DNA of 64,000 nucleotides from Microcoleus sp036704825 (GCA_036704825.1 JAUBSN010000020.1:30108-94107), one strand, 5' to 3'; shown: positions 9,495 through 19,601, counted from the first letter of the stretch. The notes: generated by a model from the sequence alone, not told the origin. Made by a program: numbers and translations.

Positions 9495-10592
9495 ATGGCT
9501 ATTATCTCCTCCAAACAACAGCCCTCCGACCAAAATCTACCCGAAGACATAGCCCCAGCCCGTCGCAAAAAAGCCGCCAAACCCCAGGCGGAATCTTTGC
9601 TAGAATCGCAAGAACTACCCGACGAAATCAATAGCAAACAAGACGACAAAATCCGACCCCAGCGGTTAGCTGAATACATCGGACAAAAAGACTTGAGAGA
9701 AGTTTTGGCGATCGCAATTGCAGCCGCCAAATCTCGCGGCGAACCTATGGATCACCTGTTACTCTACGGGCCTCCCGGGTTGGGAAAAACCACAATGTCG
9801 CTAATTTTAGCAGCAGAAATGGAAGTGGAATGCAAAATCACCACCGCCCCAGCTTTAGAAAAACCGCGAGATATTGTCGGATTGCTGATCAACCTCAAAG
9901 CAGGCGACGTGCTGTTTATCGACGAAATTCACCGCTTATCTAAAGTTACAGAAGAAATTCTCTATCCGGCGATGGAAGACTGTCGGTTAGATATTACGAT
10001 CGGTCAAGGCAAAAGCGCCAAAATCCGCAGCATACCCCTAAAACCGTTTACTTTAGTAGGAGCAACAACCAAAGTTGGATCGCTGACATCTCCGCTGCGC
10101 GATCGCTTCGGCTTGATCCAAAGATTGCGCTACTACGAAATAGACGAACTCAGTCTAATTGTCCAAAGAAGCGCCCAAGTTCTCGACACTCAAATCACCC
10201 CAGAAGGAGCCGCAGAAATTGCCCGCCGATCTCGCGGAACCCCGCGGATAGCTAACCGCTTGCTGCGGCGAGTTAGAGACTACAGCGAAGTCAAAAAATT
10301 AAAGCCAATTGATGCCGAAGTTGCCTCAGTAGCCCTAGAACTGTTCAACGTCGATCCGCTAGGTTTAGATTGGACAGATCGGCGGATTTTAACAGCAATG
10401 ATTGAAAACTTTAACGGCGGCCCAGTGGGCTTAGAAACCCTCGCAGCTTCTACAGGAGAAGATACTCAAACCATTGAGGATGTATACGAACCTTATTTAA
10501 TGCAAATCGGATTGTTGCAGCGGACAAGTCGCGGAAGAATGGTAACGGCGGCTGCTAGAAAACACTTGGGTTTACTAGATAAAAAGGAGTAA
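9495..10592 (+). CDS. ruvB: Holliday junction branch migration helicase RuvB
   Basis: 365 residues. Walker A is YGPPGLGKTT (91-100), Walker B is DVLFIDEIHRL (about 138-148), sensor 1 is GATTK and the arginine finger lies in SPLRDRFG. A C-terminal winged-helix domain starts near DPLGLDWTDRRIL. RuvB forms the hexameric motor that moves Holliday junctions with RuvA. The N-terminal extension of about 50 polar residues before IRPQRLAEYIGQ is common in cyanobacteria. The stop codon is followed after 3 bases by the next ATG, whose ribosome site AAAAGGAG lies in the last ruvB codons, so translation of the two genes is probably coupled. Confidence 0.97.
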   Translation: MAIISSKQQPSDQNLPEDIAPARRKKAAKPQAESLLESQELPDEINSKQDDKIRPQRLAEYIGQKDLREVLAIAIAAAKSRGEPMDHLLLYGPPGLGKTTMSLILAAEMEVECKITTAPALEKPRDIVGLLINLKAGDVLFIDEIHRLSKVTEEILYPAMEDCRLDITIGQGKSAKIRSIPLKPFTLVGATTKVGSLTSPLRDRFGLIQRLRYYEIDELSLIVQRSAQVLDTQITPEGAAEIARRSRGTPRIANRLLRRVRDYSEVKKLKPIDAEVASVALELFNVDPLGLDWTDRRILTAMIENFNGGPVGLETLAASTGEDTQTIEDVYEPYLMQIGLLQRTSRGRMVTAAARKHLGLLDKKE

Positions 10593-10595
10593 AAA

Positions 10596-11159
10596 ATGGT
10601 ACAGATACAAACAAAAACACTCACTTTGTCTGAGTTCCTCAAACTGCCGGAAACAGAACCAGCTAGCGAATATATCAACGGTCAAATCATCCAAAAGCCA
10701 ATGCCACAAGGAAAACATAGCCGAATTCAATGTGAATTAGTCTCGGCCATCAATGTCGCAGTTAAAAATCTGAAAATTGCCTTAGCTTTTCCTGAATTGC
10801 GGTGTACTTTTGGCGGCAGATCTATCGTGCCAGATATCACAGTATTTACTTGGGAAAGAATACCAGTTGATGAAAATGGGGATGTTGCTAATGTATTTGA
10901 AACTTACCCAGATTGGACAATTGAAATTCTGTCTCCATGCCAGAGTCAAACTAAAGTAACTGGGAATATTTTACACTGTCTGAAAAACGGCACAAAAATG
11001 GGTTGGCTGATCGATCCGATGGTACGCTCTATATTAATTTATCCACCGGGAAAGCAACCGGAAATTTTAGCAAAACCCGAAGAATTGTTGCCGGTTCCAG
11101 ATTGGGCAGCAGAATTGCGGCTGACGGTAGGAGATTTGTTTGGTTGGTTGAAACTATAG
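10596..11159 (+). CDS. Uma2 family (DUF820) putative PD-(D/E)XK endonuclease
   Basis: 187 residues of the Uma2 family, which has a restriction-endonuclease-like fold and is greatly expanded in cyanobacteria. The family core is visible as EYINGQIIQKP, then VPDITV (Asp) and WTIEILSP (Glu). Biochemical function is unknown for nearly all members. It directly follows ruvB, with the ribosome site inside ruvB. The family is scattered widely, so the link to DNA repair may be chance. A second Uma2 gene lies at 25047-25607. Confidence 0.85.
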   Translation: MVQIQTKTLTLSEFLKLPETEPASEYINGQIIQKPMPQGKHSRIQCELVSAINVAVKNLKIALAFPELRCTFGGRSIVPDITVFTWERIPVDENGDVANVFETYPDWTIEILSPCQSQTKVTGNILHCLKNGTKMGWLIDPMVRSILIYPPGKQPEILAKPEELLPVPDWAAELRLTVGDLFGWLKL

Positions 11160-11448
11160 CAGAAGTCAATCGATTTTAGATTTTAGATTTTAGATTTTAG
11201 AATCGATCCCGCGGATGAATCCGGGGGCGAACACAAGATGATTCGGAGCTGTTTTTCTACCTCGACGGATGAATCCGGGTGCCCGGACCTAATTACTTTC
11301 GGTCAGTTGACAGTTGTTATTTGTTATTGGGTATCAATAATTTTCCCTGCTGTGCTTCCAATTATCAATTACTAATTCCAATTACAATTACACATTACCA
11401 ATTACTAATTCCAATTACGCATTACCAATTACCAATTACCAATTCCCC
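11160..11448. repeat. Intergenic region made of short repeats
   Basis: Between the Uma2 gene and recN. It contains GATTTTA tandem repeats (11172-11200) bounded by TCGATT and AATCGA, two copies of GGATGAATCCGGG (near 11213 and 11267), and an AT-rich tail (11340-11447) of degenerate CCAATTA/CAATTAC units ending just before the recN start. No gene is seen. The recN ribosome site is poor because the repeat tail reaches to the ATG. Confidence 0.8.
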
Positions 11449-13212
11449 ATGTTAATATCCCTCAGAATAGAAAACTTTGCCTTAATTGACTGCCTGGATC
11501 TAGAATTTGGCCCGAGTTTGAACGTATTTACAGGGGAAACCGGCGCTGGTAAATCGATTATCCTAGATGCGATCGATGCAGTGTTGGGGGGGAAAGTCGA
11601 TCGGCGATCGATTCGCACCGGAGCAGCGCGGGCAATATTGGAAGCTACCTTTGAATTGGACAAAGCCGCAGCTTTGTGGCTGGGCGAGCAAGAAATCGAA
11701 CCCATAGACGGAAATTTAGCCGTTTGCAGCCGGGAAATTAACGCATCCAGCGGTACTCTGCGTAGCCGGTCGCGGTTGAACGGAATTCTGGTCAACCGCC
11801 AGTTAATGGACCAACTGCGCGATCGGCTGGTCGAAATTACCGCCCAAGGCCAAACCGTCCACCTCGGACAAGAAACCCTCCAGCGAGAATGGCTCGACCT
11901 CTACGGCGGCAAAAGCCTCGCCCAAGCGCGATCGACCGTCGCCTCTGCGTGGATCTGTGCCAGCAATGCCAAAACAGCCCTCAAACGCAGGCGTCAGTCG
12001 GAACAGCAGCGGCTGCAAAGACTTGATTTGTTAGAATACCAAGTCCGAGAACTCGGCGAAGCCCACATCGAAGACGCGGGCGAACTCGAACAGCTAGAAC
12101 ACGAATCAATCCGGCTAGGCCACGTCGTCGAATTGCAGCAGCAGAGTTACCAAGTCCACCAAGCCCTGTACCAAAACGAAGGCGACGCCGCATCAGCCGC
12201 CGACTTGTTGAGCAAAGCCGAGGTAATTTTAAGCGACATGGCCGTTTACGACGTGCAGTTGCAACCAATCCTAGAAATGGTCAGCGATGCTTTAGCTCAA
12301 GCCACAGAAGCCAGCAGGCAAATTAGCAGCTACGGCGAACAATTAGAAGCAGATCCCGAAAGACTCGAAGAAGTAGAAGATCGGATTCGCGAACTCAAAC
12401 AAATTTGCCGCAAATACGGGCCGCTCAAAGAGGCGATCGCCTACTACCAAAGCATTCAAAACGAACTAAACGAACTTTTAGAAGGAGGCGAGTCAATGGA
12501 AGCCTTAGAACTCGCATATCAGACCGCTTTAGAGCAATTAAAAGAGGCTTGCAGCCACCTCACCACCCTGCGGCGCGAAGCAGCCCTCAAACTAGAAACG
12601 CACCTCGTAGGAGAACTGAAGCCGTTAGCAATGGAAAAAGTGCAGTTTCAAGTCGAGATATCGCCTTCTACCCCAACCGCCATCGGTGCCGACCAAATCG
12701 CCTTTTGTTTCAGTCCCAACCCGGGCGAACCCCTGCAACCCCTGGGCGCGATCGCCTCTGGGGGAGAAATGAGCCGCTTTTTGCTCGCCGTCAAAGCTTG
12801 TTTTTCCCAAATAGAAAGCGCCGGTACGCTGATTTTTGACGAAATCGACGCCGGAGTCTCCGGCAGAGTCGCCGGGGCGATTGCCAAAAAACTCTACCAA
12901 CTCTCCGACAAACACCAAGTTCTCTGCGTCACCCACCAGCCGCTGATCGCTGCGATGGCTGATTTTCATTTTCGCGTCAACAAACAGACGATCGAAGCAG
13001 AACCAAGTATCGAGGAGCCCGCAGCCAACTCCGAACCAGTCGAACGCACGGTAGTCAGAGTTGCCGCCCTCAACAGCGAACAGCGGCGCGAAGAACTCGC
13101 CCAACTCGCCAGCGGCCGCTCAGCAACAGAAGCCATCGCCTTCGCCGAATCCCTGCTTGTCGAAGCCGCCGGATTGCGCCAAACTCAGTCGGCCCAACCC
13201 CGATCGGCTTGA
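11449..13212 (+). CDS. recN: DNA repair ATPase RecN
   Basis: 587 residues, an SMC-like protein used in double-strand-break repair. Walker A is TGETGAGKS (28-36), the ABC signature is ASGGEMSRF, and Walker B is LIFDEIDAGVSGR, followed by HQPLIAA. The middle (about 160-380) is a helical coiled-coil arm. The N terminus MLISLRIENFALID is typical of RecN, supporting this start. The C terminus has a low-complexity extension after the conserved ASGRSATEAIAFAESLL. The start is directly preceded by CCAATTAC repeats rather than a clear ribosome site. Confidence 0.96.
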   Translation: MLISLRIENFALIDCLDLEFGPSLNVFTGETGAGKSIILDAIDAVLGGKVDRRSIRTGAARAILEATFELDKAAALWLGEQEIEPIDGNLAVCSREINASSGTLRSRSRLNGILVNRQLMDQLRDRLVEITAQGQTVHLGQETLQREWLDLYGGKSLAQARSTVASAWICASNAKTALKRRRQSEQQRLQRLDLLEYQVRELGEAHIEDAGELEQLEHESIRLGHVVELQQQSYQVHQALYQNEGDAASAADLLSKAEVILSDMAVYDVQLQPILEMVSDALAQATEASRQISSYGEQLEADPERLEEVEDRIRELKQICRKYGPLKEAIAYYQSIQNELNELLEGGESMEALELAYQTALEQLKEACSHLTTLRREAALKLETHLVGELKPLAMEKVQFQVEISPSTPTAIGADQIAFCFSPNPGEPLQPLGAIASGGEMSRFLLAVKACFSQIESAGTLIFDEIDAGVSGRVAGAIAKKLYQLSDKHQVLCVTHQPLIAAMADFHFRVNKQTIEAEPSIEEPAANSEPVERTVVRVAALNSEQRREELAQLASGRSATEAIAFAESLLVEAAGLRQTQSAQPRSA

Positions 13213-13906
13213 GAGTCCGATCGGGGGGTTAAAAGCCGGAGTTTTTTGAGAGTCGGAGGTTACACTAAAAATGTCAACCGCAAATTTTACAAAAAAAAAG
13301 TTGAAAGCCCGGTGAATTTAGTGGGATGAAAGCTAAGAGCAGCAAAATATAGCCTTTCGAGCGTAACATGAGCTACACGCTCGATCGTCTGGCTGTGCGG
13401 CCTGTGCGGCCTGTGCAGGCATACCTCACCAAGATTGAGAACTGCTATGCAGAGAGAAATTTTAGTTAAAAACCACAATTGTGTAGAGAAGGGCACACAT
13501 CACTAGCAACTGGTAGTGTCACAATTGCGGCTAGTCCCACAAGGCCACCCCTCTTTCAGAAGTCTTCCCGCCAGTAGGCATTCACGTTCCTGCGGGCGAT
13601 CGGCTCAAAGATCGGCACAACCTACTTAAACCAGGCACGCACAATGTCAAAATCAGTTAATAAACCCTTTAAACAAAATTCGCAATCTCTAAAAAGATTG
13701 CACCGGTGCCACAGCCTCGCTGCTCTCCCAGCCTCCGTTCAGCAGCAAGGTCAACTGAATTTCCCTTGCCTTGTGGCCGGATTTCTGTAAACTGGGAAAT
13801 ACTTTCACAAATACTTGAGTCTTGTGCGACAGGTGACTCACCAATCAACTTCCCCGCTTTTTTCGCTTAGAGACTAACCCTTACACTTAAGCTTCTGTAA
13901 AGGTCT
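13213..13906. other. Long intergenic region upstream of the adenylate cyclase gene
   Basis: 694 bases without a convincing gene. Visible structures: a CTGTGCGGC triplet repeat (13393-13420), the palindrome CACAATTGTG (13474-13483), an inverted repeat CACTA...TAGTG (13501-13517) and a G/C-rich stretch around 13556-13612 with CCGC...GCGGG pairing. The strongly structured second half suggests a long 5' leader or a small RNA, but it matches no riboswitch I recognise. The 69-codon minus-strand frame here has no coding character. Confidence 0.4.
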
Positions 13907-16900
13907 ATGAAATCTGCATCTTCCACCAATTACTCTTCTCTGGACAACGTGATTGATGTCGCTGTTGTCGGCGGTGACAATAATCATCAGGAAAATTATT
14001 CTCCCCCGGAAATTAGGAGCGGTGCAATTATTCCGCGCCAAGGAAACCTCTCTGGCATTCTCGACCTTCTAAATAAGCAAAGTTTCACAGTAGTAGTTAA
14101 GGAAGTAGAAGACAAACTTAAGGTTGTCAATCAAACCCTGGGAATGCTCGACAACATCCTCGAGAGCGAGGGATTTGACGCTATCCTCAACGAGATGTTG
14201 CAGTCGATTACCCTCAAAACAGGGGAATTGCTGAATGCCGCTCGCAGCACCATATTTTTATTAGACGAAGAAAAGAATGAACTCTGGGCGATCGTCGCTA
14301 AAGACGAAAATGGCAAAAGTCTAGAGATCCGAGTTCCGGCCCATGTGGGCATTGCCGGAGAAGTAGCCACGGAAAAAAAAGTGGTGAACATTCCTTATGA
14401 TTTTTATAACGACCCCCGCTCCGCTAACGCCAAAAAAGTTGAGGAAACTACAGGATATCGCACTTATACAATGCTGGCGATGCCCCTGATCAACGAAGAA
14501 ACAGGAGAGTTAGTAGCAGTAGTTCAACTGATTAATAAACTCAAGCCCAACCACGAACATTACGGTACTTTAGAATCACAGATTGACAAGGCAGGATTTA
14601 CTCAAGAAGACGAACAAGTTTTTAAAGAATTTGCTCCCTCGATTCGCCTAATTCTAGAATCGTCCAAATCTTTCTACGCAGCAACTCAAAGACAGCGGGC
14701 CGCCACGGCGCTGATGAATGCCGTCAACGCTCTTTCTCAGAGCAGTTTAGACTTAGAAGATACCCTAAAAAGGGTGATGGATCAGGCCCAAGAACTCATG
14801 AACGCCGATCGCAGCACCCTGTGGCTGATCGACGAAGAGAAAGACGAACTGTGGACGAAAATCCCGATGGGCGGCAACCTTAAAGAAATTCGCATACCCA
14901 GAACCGCCGGTTTTGCAGGCATCGTCGCCCAATCTAGCGAACCGCTGCTGATTCCCTTTGACGTGTACGACGACCCCCGCGCCGCCACTTCCAAAGAAGT
15001 AGATCAAAAGTCGGGCTACCGCACTTGCAGTATGCTTTGTATGCCAGTATTTAACTCGGACAAAAAATTGATTGGCGTCACCCAATTAGTCAACAAAAAA
15101 AAACAAGGAGAATTCCCGCCCTACAACCCCGCAGATTGGCCGCACGCCCCCGAACAGTGGAAAGCGAGTTTCAACCGCAACGACATGGAATTTATGAAGG
15201 CGTTTAACATCCAAGCAGGAGTCGCACTGCAAAACGCCAAACTGTTTGCAGAAGTCAAACAGCAAGAACAAAGACAAAAAGATATGCTGCACGCCTTGAC
15301 TAACGGCGTGATTTCTACAGATAAAAAAGGCAATATAGTAGCGACCAATCCCAGTGCCAAAAATCTACTGGGTGTCAGCGATGCAGAATTAGCCGAAGGT
15401 CAATCTTTGCGCGAGTTAATTAAGTTAGAAAAAGGCGATTTTGCCAAATGGTTTGATGCGTCTTTGTCTCCAGAGGACGATAAAGACCGCCAGCAGTATT
15501 ACCCCGATCAAGTTTTGCTGACCTTGGAAGGAGAAGGGCAGAGTATCAATCTCTCGATTAATTCGATGACTGACGCTACCGACCCCAACAAGGTCAACGG
15601 CGCGTTAGTCGTCATGGAAGATATTAGCAGCGCCAAGCAAATCAAAAGCTTGATGTACCGCTACATGACTCCAGAAGTAGCCGAAGCTTTGTTAGCTTCA
15701 GGGGATACTGGATTGGGCGGCAAGCGCAAAAACGTTTCGGTGCTGTTCTCAGACATTCGCAGCTACACCACACTTACGGAAAAATTGAAAGCCGAAGAAG
15801 TGGTAGTGATGCTGAATAAATATTTTGAAGTGATGGTAGATGTCGTATTCGAGTACGGAGGAACTCTCGACAAATACATCGGCGACGCTCTGATGGCAGT
15901 TTTTGGCTCTCCAGCGCCCCTAGAGGATCATGCTTGGTGCGCCATGCAAACGGCGGTGAAAATGCGGGAAAAACTGGCCCTGTTTAATCGAGAGCGTATG
16001 GCACATGGCGAATTGCCGATCAGCATAGGTATGGGCGTGCATTCCGATGAAGTTGTCAGCGGCAACATCGGCAGCAGCAAACGCATGGAATTGACTTCTA
16101 TAGGAGACGGCGTAAACCTCGCCTCTCGCTTAGAAGGCGCCAGCAAGCAGTACGGCACCGACTTGATAATTAGCGACAATACTTACAGAGATTATGCCGA
16201 TCGGCTGTACGTGCGAGAACTCGACTTTATTACTGTCAAAGGCAAAAGCGAACCTGTAATCGTTTACGAACTCGTCGGCATCCGCGAGGGATACTCGCCA
16301 GTGGGCAAGTCACTAACCGAAACACAGGAACAAATTATAGAACATTACACCAAGGGGCGCGAACATTACAAAACTCCAGTCAGCCAAAGACTCTCAGAAA
16401 CAGAGGTGAAAAACATCTTAAAGGATGTCGCCGCAATGCCGGAGGCAGAGATTAAAAAACTTTCCTACAATTTAGAGCAACAGTTGGAACACGAACTCAA
16501 GAACCTGTTATATCAACTGAAAAAGCTGTCAGAGTACGATCCGAAAAACCTGTCGGAAGCAGACAAACTCATCGTCCTGTTGCAGCCAGAAATCCAAGTG
16601 CTGAAATTGGAAGGCATCAAAAACCTCTCGGAAGACGAAGCCACAATGCTGCTGCAAGCAAAAATCAAGCAGCTATCAGCAGACGAGATTAAACCCTTGC
16701 AAGAGGGCGAAGTCAAAAAGCTGTTGGAAGCAGACATTTTAGAACCATCAAATCCCCAAATCAAGCGGTTGAAACCGGCAGAGATCAGGCAGCTATTGCA
16801 GGCGAAAATAAAAAGTCGGGCCTCGGAGACAGTTGCAGAAATGTTAGATGAGGAATTTGAAAACCTGGGACTCGATCGGGTGAAAAAACTGCTGAGCGAG

Positions 16901-17089
16901 TTTAAGAAAGCCTTAGAACCAAAAGCCAAGCAAGCTTTTAAAGACGCTGAACGCGAATTTAACGCCGTTTTGGAAGTTGACCCGAAAAACAAGGCAGCTA
17001 AATTGCACGTCGATCGCTGTATGTTATTTCAACACCGGTTTTCAGACGTACTCAACTGGGATGGTGTGTGGAATCTCACAGAAAAATAG
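13907..17089 (+). CDS. Class III adenylate cyclase with two GAF domains and a PAS domain
   Basis: 1060 residues. Two GAF domains (about 90-255 and 270-440) each carry an N-[KR]-X-n-F-X3-DE-like stretch (NIPYDFYNDPRS; LIPFDVYDDPRA). A PAS domain follows (about 455-570), then a class III catalytic domain (about 605-765). Metal-binding Asp residues lie in LFSDIRS and YIGDALMAVF. Lys in LDKYIGDA and Thr in MELTSIGDG are the adenine-selecting pair of the cyanobacterial CyaB type, so ATP is the likely substrate. The C-terminal 280 residues are highly charged helices with recurring LLQAKIK and LSEADK-type units and a TPR-like end. No membrane segment is seen. In CyaB enzymes the GAF tandem binds cAMP and activates the enzyme; the same is likely here. 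Confidence 0.9.
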   Translation: MKSASSTNYSSLDNVIDVAVVGGDNNHQENYSPPEIRSGAIIPRQGNLSGILDLLNKQSFTVVVKEVEDKLKVVNQTLGMLDNILESEGFDAILNEMLQSITLKTGELLNAARSTIFLLDEEKNELWAIVAKDENGKSLEIRVPAHVGIAGEVATEKKVVNIPYDFYNDPRSANAKKVEETTGYRTYTMLAMPLINEETGELVAVVQLINKLKPNHEHYGTLESQIDKAGFTQEDEQVFKEFAPSIRLILESSKSFYAATQRQRAATALMNAVNALSQSSLDLEDTLKRVMDQAQELMNADRSTLWLIDEEKDELWTKIPMGGNLKEIRIPRTAGFAGIVAQSSEPLLIPFDVYDDPRAATSKEVDQKSGYRTCSMLCMPVFNSDKKLIGVTQLVNKKKQGEFPPYNPADWPHAPEQWKASFNRNDMEFMKAFNIQAGVALQNAKLFAEVKQQEQRQKDMLHALTNGVISTDKKGNIVATNPSAKNLLGVSDAELAEGQSLRELIKLEKGDFAKWFDASLSPEDDKDRQQYYPDQVLLTLEGEGQSINLSINSMTDATDPNKVNGALVVMEDISSAKQIKSLMYRYMTPEVAEALLASGDTGLGGKRKNVSVLFSDIRSYTTLTEKLKAEEVVVMLNKYFEVMVDVVFEYGGTLDKYIGDALMAVFGSPAPLEDHAWCAMQTAVKMREKLALFNRERMAHGELPISIGMGVHSDEVVSGNIGSSKRMELTSIGDGVNLASRLEGASKQYGTDLIISDNTYRDYADRLYVRELDFITVKGKSEPVIVYELVGIREGYSPVGKSLTETQEQIIEHYTKGREHYKTPVSQRLSETEVKNILKDVAAMPEAEIKKLSYNLEQQLEHELKNLLYQLKKLSEYDPKNLSEADKLIVLLQPEIQVLKLEGIKNLSEDEATMLLQAKIKQLSADEIKPLQEGEVKKLLEADILEPSNPQIKRLKPAEIRQLLQAKIKSRASETVAEMLDEEFENLGLDRVKKLLSEFKKALEPKAKQAFKDAEREFNAVLEVDPKNKAAKLHVDRCMLFQHRFSDVLNWDGVWNLTEK

Positions 17090-17543
17090 CAGTAGCCCAC
17101 CGCAAATGCTGGCGGTGGCGCCAGGGTTCGGGGCGGGGGCGATCGCGATCGGGGGTGCGCCTCCCATCCCACCACCAATCAACCTTAATATCCTCTTGAG
17201 ATAATTGTAAATAAGCTCCAACAGGTATTATGGTTATATAACCGGATTTGAACTTGCAAGCGAGATGCCGGGGGTTTCGCCCTAGGTGTTTCGTTCGCAC
17301 TACCTACGGCAACAAACTTGGCACTTCTATTATTTGAAGCGCTTAAAAATAGTTATGACTGGCGGTAGCGTTACCCGGTTTCTGAGAAAAATCTTGGAGA
17401 AAGGCGACGCAACATCCGCTCAAAAACCGGGTCGATTACCCCGCCCGCGTCAGTCAAAATAGCGTTAGGGGCTCCTAACAAGAGCTTCCTTCGCAGATAG
17501 TCAATGTTCTAGTCTTAGATATAGAAAATCACTAGCGTCAGTT
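17090..17543. other. Intergenic region with an AAACCGGG-type inverted repeat
   Basis: 454 bases between the cyclase gene and the small duplicated gene. It holds a GC-rich stretch with overlapping GCGATCGCGATCG (17139-17152) and an imperfect inverted repeat of CCCGGTTTCTGAG (17370-17382) with CTCAAAAACCGGG (17420-17432). The core of this repeat is shared with the hairpin at 47067-47132. No gene is seen. Confidence 0.55.
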
Positions 17544-18092
17544 ATGAATAATTGGAATTCGCAATCGGGAGATGTTGAGTGGGTAGATCAGGTTTACCAA
17601 CTATTGCTGGAGATTGCTCGGAGCTCCCTGTCAGATATCCCCAGAATCCCGGAAAACATCACTGTTAAGGCTATCCCTCTGATCCAGAAGGTGCAAAGCA
17701 TTCAGCAAAGACCTGACGGGCAAGTGTTCAAATCAGGTTCCTTTTCCGTAAACGATCGCGAATGGGTCGATCGAGTCTGCCAACTATTGGTAGAACTAAC
17801 CAGCGCGTCTTTGGCAGAACAACCCAAAATGCCGGAAAACCTTGCAGGCAGATCTTTAGCCCTCGCCGATCGAGCACAAAAAATTAAAGAAGATATCGAA
17901 GAAAATGCAGCCCAAACCCCAGCAGATGAAGAGGACAATTCTTTACAGTCTCCAGACGCGCTGCTTTCCCTGTTGCACCACAGTTTAAAAAATCAGCGCG
18001 CCAAAAGCTACAACCCCGATGCCCCCGAATGGCAGCAAGTCTTGAGCCTGCTCGACGTACTGCAGTCACTTTACAAGCAAATCCAAAATTAA
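17544..18092 (+). CDS. Hypothetical protein with internal duplication
   Basis: 182 residues, soluble and acidic. Two copies of a roughly 40-residue helical unit are visible: VEWVDQVYQLLLEIARSSL (about 11-30, followed by IPENI) and REWVDRVCQLLVELTSASL (about 72-91, followed by MPENL). A third, shorter helical part around PDALLSLLHHSLKNQRAK ends the protein. I do not recognise a family. It lies between an adenylate cyclase and two Ser/Thr kinase genes, which hints at a signalling partner, but gene spacing (454 and 159 bases) does not force an operon. Confidence 0.6.
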   Translation: MNNWNSQSGDVEWVDQVYQLLLEIARSSLSDIPRIPENITVKAIPLIQKVQSIQQRPDGQVFKSGSFSVNDREWVDRVCQLLVELTSASLAEQPKMPENLAGRSLALADRAQKIKEDIEENAAQTPADEEDNSLQSPDALLSLLHHSLKNQRAKSYNPDAPEWQQVLSLLDVLQSLYKQIQN

Positions 18093-18251
18093 ATTCAAGC
18101 TTAACTCAGGGGAGTCTTTATGGTGCGAGATCGCTCGCTCTTAAAGGCGGTTGCTCTTTGACATAAAAATTTTTTGCGCTAGCCCGAACATTTCCGATTA
18201 TTGCACTTTTGTCAACTACACTAGGTTTAATCGGTTCTAGGGCAAGAGAAC

Positions 18252-19601
18252 ATGAGCGGACAAAACATCGGCGATTTGTCAAAAGAAATATTAGCCGATC
18301 GCTATCAGTGCGATCGGCGGCTCGGCAAGCAAGCAGGACGGCAAACATTACTCGCCCGCGACTTAAAAACGCAACAGCAAGTAGTAGTCAAACTCCTCTC
18401 ATTCAGCAGCGACTTTAAGTGGGAAGACTTAAAACTGTTCCAGCGAGAAGTCGAAACCTTAAAATCCCTATCCCATCCCGCAATTCCCCGATATCTCGAC
18501 TCCTTTGAAATCGACACGCCCAAACGCAAAGGATTCGCCCTAGTTCAGACTTACATCGAAGCCAAATCCCTGCAAGAATATCTTTCAGACGGCCGCACCT
18601 TCAGCGAAAGCGAAGTCAAACAATTAGCCACAGCATTATTAGACATTCTCGCCTACCTGCACCAGCGACAGCCCCCGGTGATTCACCGCGACATTAAACC
18701 CAGCAATATTTTACTCAAGAATCGATCGGGAAACAGCGTCGGCGAAGTCTACCTAGTCGATTTTGGTGCAGTTCAAACCCTAGCAACCCAACAGGGAAAA
18801 ACTGTCACCGTTGTCGGAACTTATGGCTATATGCCACCAGAACAATTTGGCGGGAGGGCGGTTCCCGCTTCCGACTTGTACGGCTTGGGTGCAACATTAA
18901 TCGCCTTAATTACCAAGCAGCATCCTGCCGATTTACCGCAGCAAGATTTGCAGATTGAATTCGAGCAATTCAGCCAACTGAGTCCAGGTTTTACCAAGTG
19001 GCTGAAGTGGATGACGCATCCCAGTTTAGATCGCCGTCCCACCTCAGTCAAAAGCGCAAAAGAAGCTCTAGAAAAACCGCCCCAAATCAATAAATCTTCC
19101 CTGCCATTGAGAAAGAAACAGCCCGTGTATCATCCCCTGGCCTTATTGTCTCGTGCGATCGGGTACAGTTTTGTTACTGGAGTTATAGCGGCAGGAGCTT
19201 GTGCACTTATTTACGGCTCCTTGTTTATGGGTTTGATGACAACGACGGGTTGGATCGGGATAACTTTAGGGGGGATAACGATGATAATTATGGCAGTCTT
19301 TTTGAGTCTTCATTTCGGCTTGCTGCTGGGGTTGGGAAATGGAATAATCATAACGATCGTGACCCTATTGTGGTTTCATCCCCTCACTAACCCCAAACTT
19401 CACCGACAGGTTTTAAGTTCAATTAGTATGCTAATCTCCCCCTTGATAACTATCTATTTCTTTAAAAATATGAATTTTCAACCTGAAGGGGATTCCAGTT
19501 ATATTTTATTTGCGATTGGACCGTCGTTAATTACAGCACTATCTCAGGGGGAAATTAGCAACTTTATTGCCCGGTGGTATCAAAAAGACAGCGGACTGTA
19601 A
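18252..19601 (+). CDS. Membrane-anchored Ser/Thr protein kinase (first of a tandem pair)
   Basis: 449 residues. The kinase domain spans about 15-275 with the ATP-binding Lys in VVVKLLSF, catalytic HRDIKPSN, DFGAVQ and the P+1 region MPPEQFGGRAVPASD. The Gly-rich loop is unusual: RRLGKQAGRQTLLARD lacks the standard GxGxxG. After the kinase, residues about 305-440 contain four or five hydrophobic segments, so the protein is tethered to a membrane with the kinase inside the cell. A paralogue follows 155 bases downstream with the same arrangement but a different tail. Substrates are unknown. Confidence 0.9.
   Translation: MSGQNIGDLSKEILADRYQCDRRLGKQAGRQTLLARDLKTQQQVVVKLLSFSSDFKWEDLKLFQREVETLKSLSHPAIPRYLDSFEIDTPKRKGFALVQTYIEAKSLQEYLSDGRTFSESEVKQLATALLDILAYLHQRQPPVIHRDIKPSNILLKNRSGNSVGEVYLVDFGAVQTLATQQGKTVTVVGTYGYMPPEQFGGRAVPASDLYGLGATLIALITKQHPADLPQQDLQIEFEQFSQLSPGFTKWLKWMTHPSLDRRPTSVKSAKEALEKPPQINKSSLPLRKKQPVYHPLALLSRAIGYSFVTGVIAAGACALIYGSLFMGLMTTTGWIGITLGGITMIIMAVFLSLHFGLLLGLGNGIIITIVTLLWFHPLTNPKLHRQVLSSISMLISPLITIYFFKNMNFQPEGDSSYILFAIGPSLITALSQGEISNFIARWYQKDSGL

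Noticed and set aside
13287..13496. 69-codon minus-strand frame upstream of the cyclase gene
   Set aside because: Contains the CTGTGCGGC tandem repeat translated as HRPHRPH; no coding character.
13556..13660. Possible glutamine-type riboswitch upstream of the cyclase gene
   Set aside because: The stretch CGCCAGTAGGCATTCACG only loosely recalls the motif; the conserved core could not be matched.
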